Assembly (NCBI GenBank): GCA_905250125.1
Contig: CAJNOL010000208.1
Location: 2,272 to 66,271 of the forward strand
Direction: 5' to 3'
Source of the DNA: Rotaria sordida
Taxonomy: Eukaryota > Rotifera > Eurotatoria > Philodinida > Philodinidae
Length of the DNA: 64,000 nucleotides
Part shown: piece by piece, positions 1-11,745 of the stretch
Layout of the letters: every line of letters begins with the position of its first letter
How positions within the stretch are numbered: the stretch's first letter is position 1
The notes under the pieces: model-generated
Told to the model about the DNA's origin: nothing
The model's database searches: none
The model's input: only the letters and a program-made list of their open reading frames with translations
Program-made: the position numbers and the translations under genes

Positions 1-705
1 GTAACAGTAAGTGTTTTTTGATTAAGAAACTTTCTATTTTGCAATAATAAATAGCTATTTTAACTATTACCATCTACCAGGTAGTTGACTAGCGGTTTGC
101 ACTTAATTAAGAATGAATTGTTTATGTCACGGTGTTGATGATATCAAATGGAAATCTTTCGAGACTTTTTTCTGTTGTGAAAGTCCTATTTCAAGAAAAT
201 AAGTGAGCTTTATAAAACTTGACGAAAGATTTTCAAGGTCGAAGAATCAAGATCTATAGATGACTTGATCAAATATCTGAGTTCGATTTCTTGTTTCGAC
301 TAAGAGATATCCATTTTAAGACATTTTATGAATCGTAGGAAGTAAGTCTTCATCAAATGAGAAAATCGGACTTGGAAATTTCGGCAAATCACATACAGAT
401 TCGAATTCATACTGTATTAGCCAATGTGTACATAGGATGTGTATAATTCGAAAAAAGAATCGATTGATTTAACGTGAATGATTTACTTTCAACTAAATAC
501 AAGACATTCACCACCTAACATCTACGTAATTGTTAGATAGTAAATGATATCACTCGCCACTTACTGATACCAGTAGCGAGAATATGACACTCCTAGTTTT
601 GTGAGTTCTATTTTCTGTCTTATGTTTGACTTCAGAAAATTCTTTAAGAGTTCAGAATCCATGAAATTTGCACACGTCTCAGTTGAAATCATAAAATGAA
701 AAATT
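1..705. other. No gene recognised at the left edge
   Basis: AT-rich sequence with no convincing open frame. It would hold the later exons of the minus-strand gene at 706-1281 if that gene continues leftwards past its donor-like site at 732-727, but I could not identify a second exon. A short imperfect hairpin lies near 553-580. Confidence 0.4.
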
Positions 706-1281
706 TCATATGTACGATATAGATAAACTCACCCCTTCAATAGTTAACTCATAGTAAGGTTCGACGTTTGTAACACTATAATGTCTTGCCATGCCGTCAT
801 CATTCTCACTTGCCATTTGTTCATACGTTTTACGAAGTTCGTCCCAATCAAGTTTGTTGATATTACCAGAATGATCTTTCTCTACGAGCCATTCCCCAAC
901 TTTTCTGGCGTGTTGTACGATTTGTTTATCGAATGTATTTTTTGAGTCTTGTTTTTCAATATCGCTCACTTTATTCTTGATTGCAAGCAAAAAAGCGAGC
1001 AATGTACGTCTACTATGATTCCAATCCTTTTTATTAGATTGTTGAACAGTCGAAACAATAGAATCAATCGTTTCCTCAGTTAGAGAATCCAATGGCACGT
1101 AGACAGATAATGGATCAGGCGTAGATTTATACTTGATGTTAGGTTGCGTTGATAAAGATAAATATGATAGTGTATCCGATGTCGTATGAATGAGATCAGC
1201 CGAATTTTGTGACTCTCCCATTTTGCTTTTAAGAAAAGATCTTTTTGTTCGTCTAAAAATATGCCGTAATGTAATGCACAT
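706..1281 (-). CDS. Hypothetical protein, probable first exon
   Basis: An open frame of 191 codons on the minus strand, not recognised as any family. The product is hydrophilic, Ser/Thr-rich at the N-terminus and charged in the second half. A loop with Asp, Ser, Gly and Ile near residue 137 looks faintly EF-hand-like but lacks the canonical ligands, so no function is assigned. A second Met at codon 21 (1221-1219) is the better start: it is followed by a typical hydrophilic N-terminus and is preceded, about 31 nt upstream, by a TTTTTAG acceptor-like sequence at about 1253. Near the end, after codon 183 (position 733), the sequence GGG|GTGAGT is a strong 5' splice site in phase 0, so the last eight codons are probably intron and the gene continues to the left. 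No later exon was identified. Confidence 0.5.
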   Translation of the reverse strand: MCITLRHIFRRTKRSFLKSKMGESQNSADLIHTTSDTLSYLSLSTQPNIKYKSTPDPLSVYVPLDSLTEETIDSIVSTVQQSNKKDWNHSRRTLLAFLLAIKNKVSDIEKQDSKNTFDKQIVQHARKVGEWLVEKDHSGNINKLDWDELRKTYEQMASENDDGMARHYSVTNVEPYYELTIEGVSLSISYI

Positions 1282-2689
1282 ATATTGCGTTAGAATCTGA
1301 AATTAATCTGTGACTCATCATATTTCTATCTCTTGTTATACCATACAAAATTCTTTTGATAATGTCTTATAGCAACCTGTATAATAACTAATTACAACAT
1401 GACATTGAAATTATTTGTTTATTTCATGTTTCTTCCGACTATAAATCTATTCAGACCTATGATGATAAGAAATCATTTACCAGTTTCTTCTCTTTCTAAT
1501 GTCAATTGAGAACAAGAAACAAAAACTAAAAATGCCATTTGCTATCTAATATATTTATTAGTGACCTCTATAGACATTTTTAAGTTGATTATACTCTTTC
1601 TACAGGCTTTACAATACCCTTCGTTCAGTTTTATTTTTCTGATTTCATGTAAATTCTAAGGTAAGCAATAGAATGTAAATTTTAACGAGAATCACTATGA
1701 CAACGGACTTGACCATGTCGTGATTAGCCGAGAATATTGTTACAAACTTTCAAAAAAAAAATGTGAGTACTCAGAATTGATCCTCATGATATTACTAGTC
1801 ACAATTCAATTTGGATCCTAGATAAAAGTTGTATTGATCTCAATTTATCTTGTTTTAATTTTGATAATGTTATTACAACCAAGTTTTTAGCAGTTCGCCA
1901 GTAAAAATGTTAACATTCGTTGGTTTCTGGAAGTAGACATATATACATTGGTGCAAACAGATGAATATTAACTAATGCATCCTATTCGAAATTTGAACAC
2001 TAGTAAAAATATATCTAAAATTAGAATAGTTGATTGTGAAATGCTATACTACAACGCAAACAAAGTTCATCCTGAAAAATATCTATTTCAATCGCTTTCT
2101 AAAGCGAAATTTAATATTTTGATTAGCTTCATGTTTGCGTGATACGCTCTATGAAAATCAATACGATCAATAAACCTGCTTTTTTCCCCCTTCTTATTGA
2201 ATCCATAATTGAATACGAGATAAACCATTTACTGTCTTGAATAATGATGCATATAGATGGTAAATATTGTTACTAATTAATAACTTCATCTTCTATTGAT
2301 ATTGGATTGTTATTTGGTGGATTATTTCGACATCTAACAATTAAAAGTCGACAGTTGATCATTCTATCGTTTAAAATCTGTGTACATGTTTGATTTTCAT
2401 CATAGACAGAACGAATTGAAAATTGAATGACTAATGTTAATTAACTCAATGTAACACATTGACTATTGTTATATACCATCGATTAGAATATGTTAGTTCT
2501 AGTTGAAAAACTGATGTGTTTTTATTCTAAAATAGTAACAATCAAGAAGTTTCTGAGAGTCACCAATCGGCATGCGATGATATTAGATGACATGGTCGAT
2601 TAAGTCGAACTTGTAATTGATTTTCTCTGCGATTAATTGATAAAAACTGGAAGTGAAATTATTCTATCGAACATTGCAGTGTTTCTAGT

Positions 2690-2950
2690 GTGGGAACCGA
2701 AAGGGCGGCATCCCGACAAATCGTGTTCACTCCGGAAAAAAAGAAATGCCCTTTAGAGAGGTAACTGCGATTAGAGATATAAACCGATCAGTTGATCGGT
2801 GGCGTTGAAAAATTTTTAATTTTTCAAAATCTTCGGTGGTGGCTAATTCAAATCTGTAGGTTCTTCAGCGGCGAAGACGACTGTAAAAGCTTAAGTTTTT
2901 TTATGCTCACGACGACGGCTTAAAGTCTTTACTGCCATGGTAGTTGCTGG
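2690..2950. repeat. Degenerate repeat copy A (inverted relative to copy B)
   Basis: This GC-richer patch contains a CTTTAGAGAGGTAACTGCGA-type stretch followed by several GGTGG/CGGCG motifs. Read on the opposite strand, 3820-3960 shows the same order of motifs. Two perfect small hairpins lie inside: an 8-bp stem around ACCGATCA and a 10-bp stem around TTGAAAAATT. Family unknown; probably a decayed short transposon. Confidence 0.4.
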
Positions 2951-3819
2951 GAATTTCAAAACTGAATAATACTTTAGATGATAAGAAATCCCCGTTTATT
3001 TCAACATCTAATTATTAATAATTTCGAAAAACTAAATGAAATAACTGTATTTCGCACGTTAGTTCAATCAAGACATTACATTTGGGTAATATAGAGATGA
3101 GTCATGAATTACTAGATAACTTTGATAGAAATCAAGAGATCCAATGGTTGTAAATACAGATAGACTTAATTGATATGTATTAAGATGCTAATAAACTTGC
3201 TTACATTAGTTTTAAACTATAGAGACTGAAAGACGATCTCTAGAAAATATTTTGATTTATGTTCAAGCTCTTGTTTTAATTCTGCATCTTTTTTTTCTAT
3301 GTAGCAATTTAGAGAAAACAAGAAAGGAATATGTTAATTTGTTGTTCTGGTTTGCTGAGTTTCTATCACTCGATGGATTACCAATAAGAGATTTATCATA
3401 TTTTTCGTGTCTCATGTAGAACTGTAAACGCTAATTCTTTTTTCGATTGAGGATGAACTATCATATATTTGTTCAAATTTTAATTTGTCGAAGCTGATTT
3501 TGCAGTAAATTCGTTTAATATCTTATGTTTTATTCGTTCTTTTGTGCAAGTAACGCAAATGATAGCAAATAAATTATCGTTTTAATAAAAAAAAAGCTTT
3601 CATTGAAATGATGATAAAACTGTTATATCGAGTGATAGCTTTAGATACAAATAAAACTTAAACTACCAACATTAATAAAAATGCTTTGCACTTTTATTGT
3701 TTCGGATACCAGAGTGTTACTTTTTCGTACATATGAACAATCGAAAAGATTAAGAAGAAATTTCTTGTCTCAAACATGACTGAACATAAATTTAAAAACG
3801 TTCGATTTTCGCATTCAGG

Positions 3820-3960
3820 TGTTGATGGCGACGGTTGTAAATTTTTCGGAAAAATCGGCGGCGGCTCATCCACACGATTTACGCCTCTAATTGCGATAAC
3901 AGCTTCTCTCTAAAACAAAATTTTTGCTTGCCCTGCCCTTTGAAAATCAATTCCGTCCTC
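3820..3960. repeat. Degenerate repeat copy B (inverted relative to copy A)
   Basis: The reverse complement carries TTTAGAGAGAAGCTGTTATC, then CAATTAGAGGCGTAAATCG, then GCCGCCGCC and AAAAATTT motifs in the same order as copy A at 2690-2950. Similarity is partial and was judged by eye only. Confidence 0.35.
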
Positions 3961-4886
3961 CTGGAATGAAAAACTTGGATAAAACACTGTATTCATTACT
4001 TGATTAGACACAATTTGAAGGATTAACTCAAATACATTTTTTTTTCTTACTTGATAATTTCAACCATTGTCAGCAAATAAGCAAGTGTAGTAACGTATTC
4101 GAGACAAAATTAGTACATGTCTTCTCTGAGTCATTAATGTTCTTGCATAGCTCAAAACTAAGAAAAGTAACATAAAGGAAAATCGGTGCCCATTTTCTAA
4201 GAGTTTTAATATAGAATTAAATGAAATTTCGTTATATTTTAAAATCAAAGTGCACATAAATATTCACATCAAAATTTTTTGCAAATGACTGAGTTTATTT
4301 TAGAATATTTCTATTTATAGAGTCCGAGTATCTATGACGATAGACCGAGTCGCCTAGTCTATTATAAAATATCATAGCTTTTATACAGTAATGGGTCATA
4401 GCAAAGATACTCAAGAATTCCAAAAAAAAAAGGCAATGATATTAAAAACTAAAAGTGTCATTTGAGTAAAAACGAAAGTATATGTTCTTAAAGGTGTAAG
4501 AACAAGAATTAGAATTTTTTGCGGCACTTGTGAGTTCATCCAATATTCTTACACTTGCATTCTAGTATACACGAACCGTGTCAATCTCACTCTCAAGCCT
4601 AGTGATTGTCATTTTAAAAAATTCATGTATAAAAGTAATCCTTGAAGCCTGGCTAATCCTAGATAATCTATTCTTTCTGTATTTGAAACATTGGGTTATA
4701 ATCTTTGCAAGAAACCGTTGTCTTTCAATGTCTCAAAGGCTTTAAATGTGCATCAATGCGAATGGGCATGAATTTGCACATTTTAATTATACCTGCTAGC
4801 CAACTTATAATGTTTTTTTTTAGAGCTGGCGAACCACTATAATTGTTTGTTGAGATGAATAATAATCTTTGAAAACAAAATTTCTT

Positions 4887-5126
4887 TTAGTATATTTTTC
4901 TATGACTCAGTTCTTTGAAGATTTCTCTATCAGAGATGCAATATTTAGCTCTCTTGGTTGAAGCATACTGAAGATATTCAAATTTTTCATTGTCAAGGTA
5001 TTTATCGAACATTCTGTATGATGCTATTGATGACAATGGTAAAATAAGAATGATATCATGAGTATTTTCTCGAACAATTAGTCGCAATACTTGTTTGATC
5101 CATTCTTTGTATACGGATAGTATCAA
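4887..5126 (-). pseudogene. Possible exon or gene remnant, unknown family
   Basis: A 79-codon minus-strand open stretch whose translation is protein-like (balanced charged and aromatic residues, for example YLDNEKFEYLQYASTKRAKY) rather than low complexity. It has no good ATG; the frame opens at a TTG after an AAAG that could act as a weak 3' splice site. I do not recognise the family. It may be an exon remnant of a decayed gene or a chance open frame in AT-rich DNA. Confidence 0.2.
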
Positions 5127-6026
5127 TGATGAATTATATCTTTAAATTGATCTACAAAAGATCAGTCATTTCTCTGCTATTATCAAGAGAATCGATGTAG
5201 TTAAATAATTTAAAACTGATTGATTAATCAAGAGAAACATGCCTTCTATTCTATTCCTATGGTTTTTTAAAACTATTCACTAGAGTTTCAATTAGCAAAG
5301 TTATTTCTAATGAGAAACACAATTTCATTTATTTTTGGCAGATAAACACAATGATATTTTCACATATCAATTTATTAATATTCATTTACATTAATAAATC
5401 GAAAAGATAATGAATAAAAATAATATATATTAGTTATGATTTTTAGCTCAAGTTTTCAAAAAAGTTCTATAGCAATACAAAAATATAAAAAATTAAGTCT
5501 ATGAATAACATTTATTTTCAACTTATGATGAAAATAAATGAAAGTACAATTTTAATCTACCCAAACTCTTTCTTATACATTAGACATTATTATAGAAATC
5601 TTTAAGCTCAAATTTGATGAATTGATCAATAAGATTTTCATAAGAGATACATTAGTATGAGTAATTACCTATGACATTATGAATGAATTTCAAAACTAAT
5701 GCATCAACCGAAGTGATTGTTTCTTCATATTCAGCAAATTTTATTTGACATCAAAATTTAAACAAGTATTTTACAAAGGCATTGCTACCCATGGCGACAT
5801 CTTATTTGATTCGAAATGGTTATTCAGATTTTTTATATTTATTTTTTGCTTCCTTCACGTTTCCCCACATGTCAAAAAAATAAGTAATAAGGTGTTTTTA
5901 CATTCTGTTTTTAGTTTATGTCATAGGTAAGAAGTACTTATTTTTGTACAATTGCGCATGACTATTTATATTTTTATTAATAATACATTTTAAAAAGTTT
6001 CATTATAGGTTATTATTATTATCTCA

Positions 6027-7385
6027 ATGTCAAACAACATAAAACTATCAATTGAGATATTACCAGTAGAATTATTTCATTACATTTTGGATAATCTTGA
6101 TATAGAAACAATTATTTTTTCAGTTCGACATGTATGTCGATTATTTCGATCGTTTGTTAATAGTTATAGTAGATATATTTTGAATTTGACTTCAATTTCA
6201 AAATCAAATCTTTATCTTCTTTGTCGATTAATTAATCCACATAATATTATATCATTGACACTTTCAAATGAAGAACGAACATCAAATCAAATAGATTTGT
6301 TTATTTCATTAGTTCGTCTTCGTCAATTTACTCGACTTCATTCAATAACTCTTATTGATATTAATGAATATCAATTAAATTTTATTTTGAAACGAATTAA
6401 TCTTAAGTTACTTACTTCGTTCTCATTTAATATAAAAAGATATGATGATAGACGTATTAAAACAACTAACAGTTTTCTAACATCAATTATCTCTCAATCG
6501 AACTTTCGAAAAATGGAATTTAATTTAACAACTGACAGATTATGGAAGACTTCATGGCCATTCAATTGTTCAATTGAATATTTAATTGTAAATGAAGATA
6601 TAACTATGGATAATCTTATAAAAATACTTCAATGTTCTCCTCATTTATACAAAATTATATTGAAACAAAAATTTAGCAAAATTATTAATAATATCTCTCA
6701 AATATCTACTCTTCCAATATGTTTTCGACAGTTAACATCATTAACCATAGAGAAACTTGATATGAATACTGATGCATTGGAATCATTTCTTCTATTGACA
6801 CCATCACTTGTTTATTTGAAACTCATTGGCGGACAACATATGTTTGATGGAAAACGATGGGAACAATTTATTGAAATAAATTTACCGAAATTAGAGAAAT
6901 TTGAATTTTATTTTGATTATTGGGATCCAGTGAAAAAAACCTTAACAGATCTTGAGTTAATTATTGCTTCTTTTCGAACACCGTTTTGGATTGAACACAA
7001 AAAATGGTTTGTTACTTGTGCATGTGATATCAAACGATCAACCATTGTCTATCTTTATTCAATGCCAATATGCAAATCATTTTTAACTTATGAAATAGAA
7101 TTGCAAAAAAATTCACTCTCCACTTATAGCAACATAATAGACAATCATCAATTTATACAAAATGATGTCAATTATCTCAGTTTGATTTTAAGTAAAGCAT
7201 TAGCCGACTATATACAAGATAAAGTATGTTATTCAACTAGAGTTGTTATACATTTCAAAATATGTATACAGCAGCATGTAATGAATATTAACTTTGAGTT
7301 TTTTTCTTCGTTCGTCAAAAATCATAGCGGTTTAACGAATGGACAACAGTGTCATCTTTTGTCTGTCTCAGTCAGCTCCCGTTAA
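6027..7385 (+). CDS. F-box protein, N-terminal coding block
   Basis: The first coding block of an F-box gene. Residues about 8-48 form an F-box (LPVELFHYILDNLDIETIIF followed by the VCRLFRSFV helix), the Skp1-binding module of SCF ubiquitin ligases. Residues about 60-395 are leucine-rich helix-strand repeats of the LRR-like kind usual in the large bdelloid F-box families, probably for substrate binding. The open frame runs to a stop at 7383-7385, but AAA|GTATGT at 7224 is a phase-0 donor after codon 399. The C-terminal half expected for the family is encoded at 10523-11074. A minor alternative is a 48-bp in-frame intron 7224-7271. A TTTCATTATAG acceptor-like site lies 18 nt before the ATG. 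The F-box call is firm; the splice structure at the 3' end is an inference. Confidence 0.8.
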   Translation: MSNNIKLSIEILPVELFHYILDNLDIETIIFSVRHVCRLFRSFVNSYSRYILNLTSISKSNLYLLCRLINPHNIISLTLSNEERTSNQIDLFISLVRLRQFTRLHSITLIDINEYQLNFILKRINLKLLTSFSFNIKRYDDRRIKTTNSFLTSIISQSNFRKMEFNLTTDRLWKTSWPFNCSIEYLIVNEDITMDNLIKILQCSPHLYKIILKQKFSKIINNISQISTLPICFRQLTSLTIEKLDMNTDALESFLLLTPSLVYLKLIGGQHMFDGKRWEQFIEINLPKLEKFEFYFDYWDPVKKTLTDLELIIASFRTPFWIEHKKWFVTCACDIKRSTIVYLYSMPICKSFLTYEIELQKNSLSTYSNIIDNHQFIQNDVNYLSLILSKALADYIQDKVCYSTRVVIHFKICIQQHVMNINFEFFSSFVKNHSGLTNGQQCHLLSVSVSSR

Positions 7386-7720
7386 CATCATCGATCAAAC
7401 CAAATGAACAAACCTAAAAAATATTCTAAAGACTACAGAGTACTGGAATTTTTAAAAGTCTATTCAAAATAGAGGAGGTCTGGTAGTTTGAAACGACGAG
7501 AATATCATCTTCTAAATATGTCATATTATATACTGAAAAAAAATAATATATAGAAGATTGATTACTAGAAATGGATCTTTACATAAACACATCCTGATAT
7601 AACGCGTAGTTGGGTCACAAATATTGATCAATCTGGCTATGACAAGAAGTTGATCACAGATAATGAAAAACATTGAAATAGTCACAAATAGATATTGAAC
7701 GAATACTATCTTTCTGTATC

Positions 7721-8022
7721 GAAGACTACAAGTTTTACGATATTAAAAATATATGTAATCTACGAATCTTTTTCATCAAACTTTATTATCTGAGTTTATT
7801 CTATTTGTAGATAGTGTCAGAGTTTGTAAAATTCTTTAAAAAGTCGTCCAATTCAGTAAAAATTCAGCAATTTCATCAAATATTATCGAACTTGACTACT
7901 TTTCAAAGAATTTTCAAAAGTGTGATACTATCTGCGAATAGAATAAACTCAGATAGTAAAGTTTGACAAAAAAATATTCGTAGATTGCATATGCTCTTAA
8001 TATCGTAAAGTACGTAATCTTC
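7721..8022. repeat. Foldback (MITE-like) element, about 302 bp
   Basis: Two inverted arms of about 135 bp (7721-7855 and about 7888-8022) match over most of their length: the left arm starts GAAGACTACAAGTTTTACGA and the right arm, reverse-complemented, starts GAAGATTACGTACTTTACGA. Only about 30 bp separates the arms. No coding capacity. Such structures are typical of non-autonomous DNA transposons; the parent family is not identified. Confidence 0.75.
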
Positions 8023-8591
8023 AAGTGGAAAAATAAGATTTGTGTCATAGCTAGTCAATAATTGTCTATTTTGTTAAATACATAAGATTTCACACAATAC
8101 AAAAAAAATCTCATATTTTCAACTTACTTGAATAGGTTATTCATTTTTCTCAATCTAAATAACTATATATATATATATTCATCCTAATTTCTTTGAAGTT
8201 CCAGTCGAATTATTCATTATTTACTGAATGAAGTTTTGTTATTTATTATAAAAAAAAACCAAATTTTCTTTTCTTTCTTCACAATGCAGTGTATTCTCAT
8301 CGCTTATCTATGCGTAAATATAAACAAGTATTATGTTTAGATGAGAATGTCGAAATTTGTTTTTCATGTCATTACCTTTCAATGGCAACTCTCAGCAACT
8401 TTCGTCGATATTTATCACACGGTACATCATCAAGATATATGTTTCTCGTGGGTAAAAGAAAACAATCAAGAAAAAGAAATCTTTTTTTTTTCTTTAAATA
8501 ATCTCATAGTAATATGTTTTTGTAAGTTATATATCTTGGAGACAGAACAATGATACAAAATATTTTGTTATTGATCAATTGGTAGTTTACG

Positions 8592-9899
8592 ATGGAACTG
8601 TTTGCCCTGTCGGTTAGTATGATTAACTATATTCGGATCAAATTATCGTCCTCAACAAGAAACTATCAAATTAAAAATATGAGCTGCTGATGACAAGTCT
8701 GAATTGAGTTATTCAAAATTTAAGGTATTGACAATTTAGATATATAAGAGCTAGTTCACAGAAGAAGCCATAACCGATTCTCACAGAAGCTACTCAATCG
8801 TGATCATCAGATTTTACTCAATTTAATATACGTATGTTGTAGAGGAAATAGGTTTAAGAATTTTGAAGCAAGCCGTTTGACAGAATATTGTTCCGTTCTC
8901 GAGATAGTTAAATTTATCTGAGGACACTATCACCAAAAATACATTGATTCGGCTTGAAAGTTTTCTTGTACATACATTTCAAATTGATGTACTTATCATA
9001 GAAAAATGAGTTTAAATGAGTGAACTGTTGTTGAGTTGATCGTAGTAGCAGCTACCCGACAAACTAGATAGTTTTCGGTATTTTTCAATATGATTCTCCA
9101 GACCGTTTTACAAAATCTCAAGTTAGGTCTTGCATAACTATATAGTGCTCAATGTGTTCTTTAAAATTACATGAGTTCGACTTCTATTGAGCACATATTT
9201 TGGAAGATCGAACTCGGACAAAATCATGATTTTGTAGGAGGTCTTCTGAGTGAGAAGAACTATATAGAGAGCTGTACTTTTTATCATCGTAGGTACTCCC
9301 GAAGACCTCTCTATTATCAAAGTTTTAGCTCTTCCACATGGTCCATTCATGAGATATGTATATACACAAAATACCGAAAAAATGACTGTTTTTGTCGTGT
9401 AGCTGTTAGTACGATCAAATCATCAACAGTTTACTCGTTTGAAATCATTGTTCTATGATAAGTTTATCAACTTAAGATGTATGTACAGAAAAAATTTCAA
9501 GTCAAATCAATGTATTTTTGGTGAGATATGAATATCACATACAATATCTTTTTTTTGGTGATAGTATCCTCAGATAGATTTAACTATCTCGAGAACGGAA
9601 CAATATTCTGTCAAACGGCTTGCTTCAAAATTCTTAAACCTATTCCCTCTACAACATACGTATATTAAATTGAGTAAAATCTGATGATCACGATTGAATA
9701 GCTTCTGTGAGAATCGGTTATGGCTTCTTCTGTGAACTAGCTCTTATATATCTAAATTGTCAATACCTTAAAATTTGAATAACTCAATTCAGATTTTCCA
9801 TTGACAGCTCATATTTTTAATTTGATAGTTTCTCGTTGAGGACGATAATTTGATCCGAATATAGCTAATCATATCAACTGACATAACAAACAGTTCCAT
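8592..9899. repeat. Large foldback element, about 1.3 kb
   Basis: The two halves are diverged inverted copies of one another about a centre near 9245. The ends read ATGGAACTGTTT (left) and its reverse complement (right), and similarity continues inward for roughly 650 bp per arm. For example GAGATAGTTAAATTTATCTG near 8901 pairs with the segment near 9575, and TGATGATCACGATTGAATAG near 9682 pairs with 8790-8812. The arms differ by scattered substitutions and small indels, so the element is old. No transposase frame is visible. It lies within the probable F-box intron. Confidence 0.85.
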
Positions 9900-10522
9900 T
9901 GTTAGGACGATCTCTATACACAGCGGTGCAAAGAATGTTTTAATATGACACGTTTTGCATTTTCCGCAATGTTTTTCAAAATAGCCATTCCAGTTGCCAA
10001 TGGCAAGTAAAAGTTTAAGAATAGAATTCATATATCTAACTTTGCTGAACAACATTCATTATTTTCGAAAAAATGTCATAATAATGAGAAATGATTTTCA
10101 TGATACATGGTCACGAATCGTAATCGCTGTGACCATGACAAAACTCTTATGATTGTGATTTCACAACATGATAATGCTGAAGTTTTTAGCTTAAATGAGA
10201 AATTGTTGTGCTGAAAGTATTTCTTTTTCGCTTCGATACACAAACTTCTTGCAATTTGATGACATTTTTTTTGTAGTATCAAGATATGCGAACAATGTTT
10301 TTTATATAAAACTGATTTTGCAAGGTATTGAATGATACTTAAATAAATATGGATTATTTCTTGATCTTTTATGAGACTTGTCTATTACATTTAAACTCAA
10401 ATCATTAAATAAAACTTTTATAAATGATAAATTGAGAATAAACGCAAAATTTCTTAATACATAACTGAAAATAAAATTATGCTATCTAAACTAAACTAGT
10501 GTCTGTGTTTGAATATTTTCAG

Positions 10523-11074
10523 GAAGCAACAACAAATCAACTTCTGTTTCCCAAAGTGACTAAAGTTTCGATTGAATTTTACGAAGAATGGCCATTACTT
10601 TCTCTTCAATCTCTTTCCATATTCATTAATATTTCTCAAATAGTTCATATGACATTGCGTAGCTATTATTTTAGTGAATACAATCAAAATGTATTCATAG
10701 GCATTCGAAATTTTATTGAACAAGCTCAAAATCTGTCATCATTAATTATTCAAACTGGTCTTTATAGATACAAATTAAATTTAGCAATAGATAATATACA
10801 TAGTATTATTCCAAATCATGTAAAACATTTGGGAATACCAATTAATACTATAGAACAAATACAGATGATTCTCGATCGATGTAATCAATTGACAACAATC
10901 AAATTTGACGTAAGACTTACTAAATTCTCTGAAGAAATCATTAAATGGTTTACTGATAATACGATTGATTCAACATGTTCGAAAGGTTATAAAATGGTTT
11001 GTGTATGGATTGGCACAAAGAAAACTCAATCAACTGAAATAAGTGTTGATCATAAACGAATGAAATTTTGTTAA
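10523..11074 (+). CDS. F-box protein, C-terminal coding block
   Basis: 183 codons opening directly after a TATTTTCAG acceptor (10521-10522) in phase 0, with no good ATG. The product continues the leucine-rich pattern of bdelloid F-box proteins (KVTKVSIEFYEEWPLLSLQS, then HVKHLGIPINTIEQIQMIL) and ends with the family's usual tail (EEIIKWFTDNTIDSTC, then VWIGTKK). It is therefore best read as the 3' part of the gene starting at 6027, giving about 582 residues if joined at 7223/10523. An AATAAA lies at 11138. The alternative is that the gene was split and inactivated by the 3.3-kb insertion, or that this is a remnant of a second F-box copy. Confidence 0.65.
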   Translation, partial: EATTNQLLFPKVTKVSIEFYEEWPLLSLQSLSIFINISQIVHMTLRSYYFSEYNQNVFIGIRNFIEQAQNLSSLIIQTGLYRYKLNLAIDNIHSIIPNHVKHLGIPINTIEQIQMILDRCNQLTTIKFDVRLTKFSEEIIKWFTDNTIDSTCSKGYKMVCVWIGTKKTQSTEISVDHKRMKFC

Positions 11075-11479
11075 GAATAATTCAAAATTTTAGCATATTT
11101 TAGTCGAGTAATTTTCAAATAATCTTTTTTAAAATTTAATAAAATTCCGTGTTACATTTCTCTATGATCTGATCATTTCCCTCTCTCATATATCTTTGTT
11201 TTTAAATTATGTCAAATTATTTTCAATCTCTGAACTCATCTATGTGAACGAAACAAGAGTCAACATATTTATACAGTAAAAACTCTACTAGTGAATACCT
11301 CTTAATTATGAACATTCTCGGATCCGACAGAGTGATTTTTGCTGAAAATATTTCTCTTTAATATGAGTGCCTTCTTGTTCTGAATAGCAAGTGCTTTTTT
11401 TTTGCGATCTCTCTTTAATATTATAATCTCTCGAATTTGAATTCACGTGGAATGTTTACTTAGGTTACATGAATTTCAG

Positions 11480-11745
11480 CCGAGACTTTCGGGCTGGTCC
11501 GGAATTCCTTTAGGACTTTCGGCTCGTCCTTAAACTAACTTCATTGACCCCTAAAAATATTAATTTTTAGTTAGTTGGTAGATACCATAGTGCTGAGCAG
11601 AAAACTATAACTATAGCATCATCTAAATTCATCCTATAGAGCACTACACCATCCTGCTAAATATTATGATGTTCTGCTCAGCACTACGATATCTACCAGT
11701 AAACTAAAAAAACTTCGGGTCGATCCTAAAGTCGTAGCCGAAAAT
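11480..11745. repeat. Foldback element with 36-bp core arms
   Basis: The core arms at 11567-11602 and 11672-11708 are nearly exact inverted copies (TTGGTAGATACCATAGTGCT against its complement with small changes). Outside them, related CTTTAGGACTTTCGGCTCG-type motifs occur on both sides. The outer limits are approximate. No coding capacity. Confidence 0.65.

Larger units (their letters stand above)
1282..5990. other. Gene-poor region with degenerate repeats
   Basis: No confident gene in 4.7 kb. It contains the diverged inverted pair at about 2690-2950 and 3820-3960, and a minus-strand open stretch at 4887-5126 that could be an exon remnant. The rest is AT-rich with homopolymer runs. Confidence 0.5.
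7224..10522 (+). other. Probable 3.3-kb intron of the F-box gene, filled with foldback elements
   Basis: The segment runs from a GTATGT donor (7224) to a TATTTTCAG acceptor (10521-10522). Both sites are phase 0, so the flanking frames join in register. At 3299 bp it is far longer than the roughly 50-100 bp introns common in this window. Two foldback elements, 7721-8022 and 8592-9899, account for about half of it. Short open frames inside (for example 9138-9458 on both strands) lie in the repeat arms and are not genes. Confidence 0.5.

Noticed and set aside
9138-9458. Overlapping open frames on both strands near the centre of the 1.3-kb foldback
   Set aside because: Both sit in the inverted arms, lack homology and are open because of local composition.
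11279-11320. A sequence resembling pogo/Tigger transposon ends (CAGTAAAAACTCTACTAGTG)
   Set aside because: No matching inverted end was found nearby, so the resemblance may be chance.
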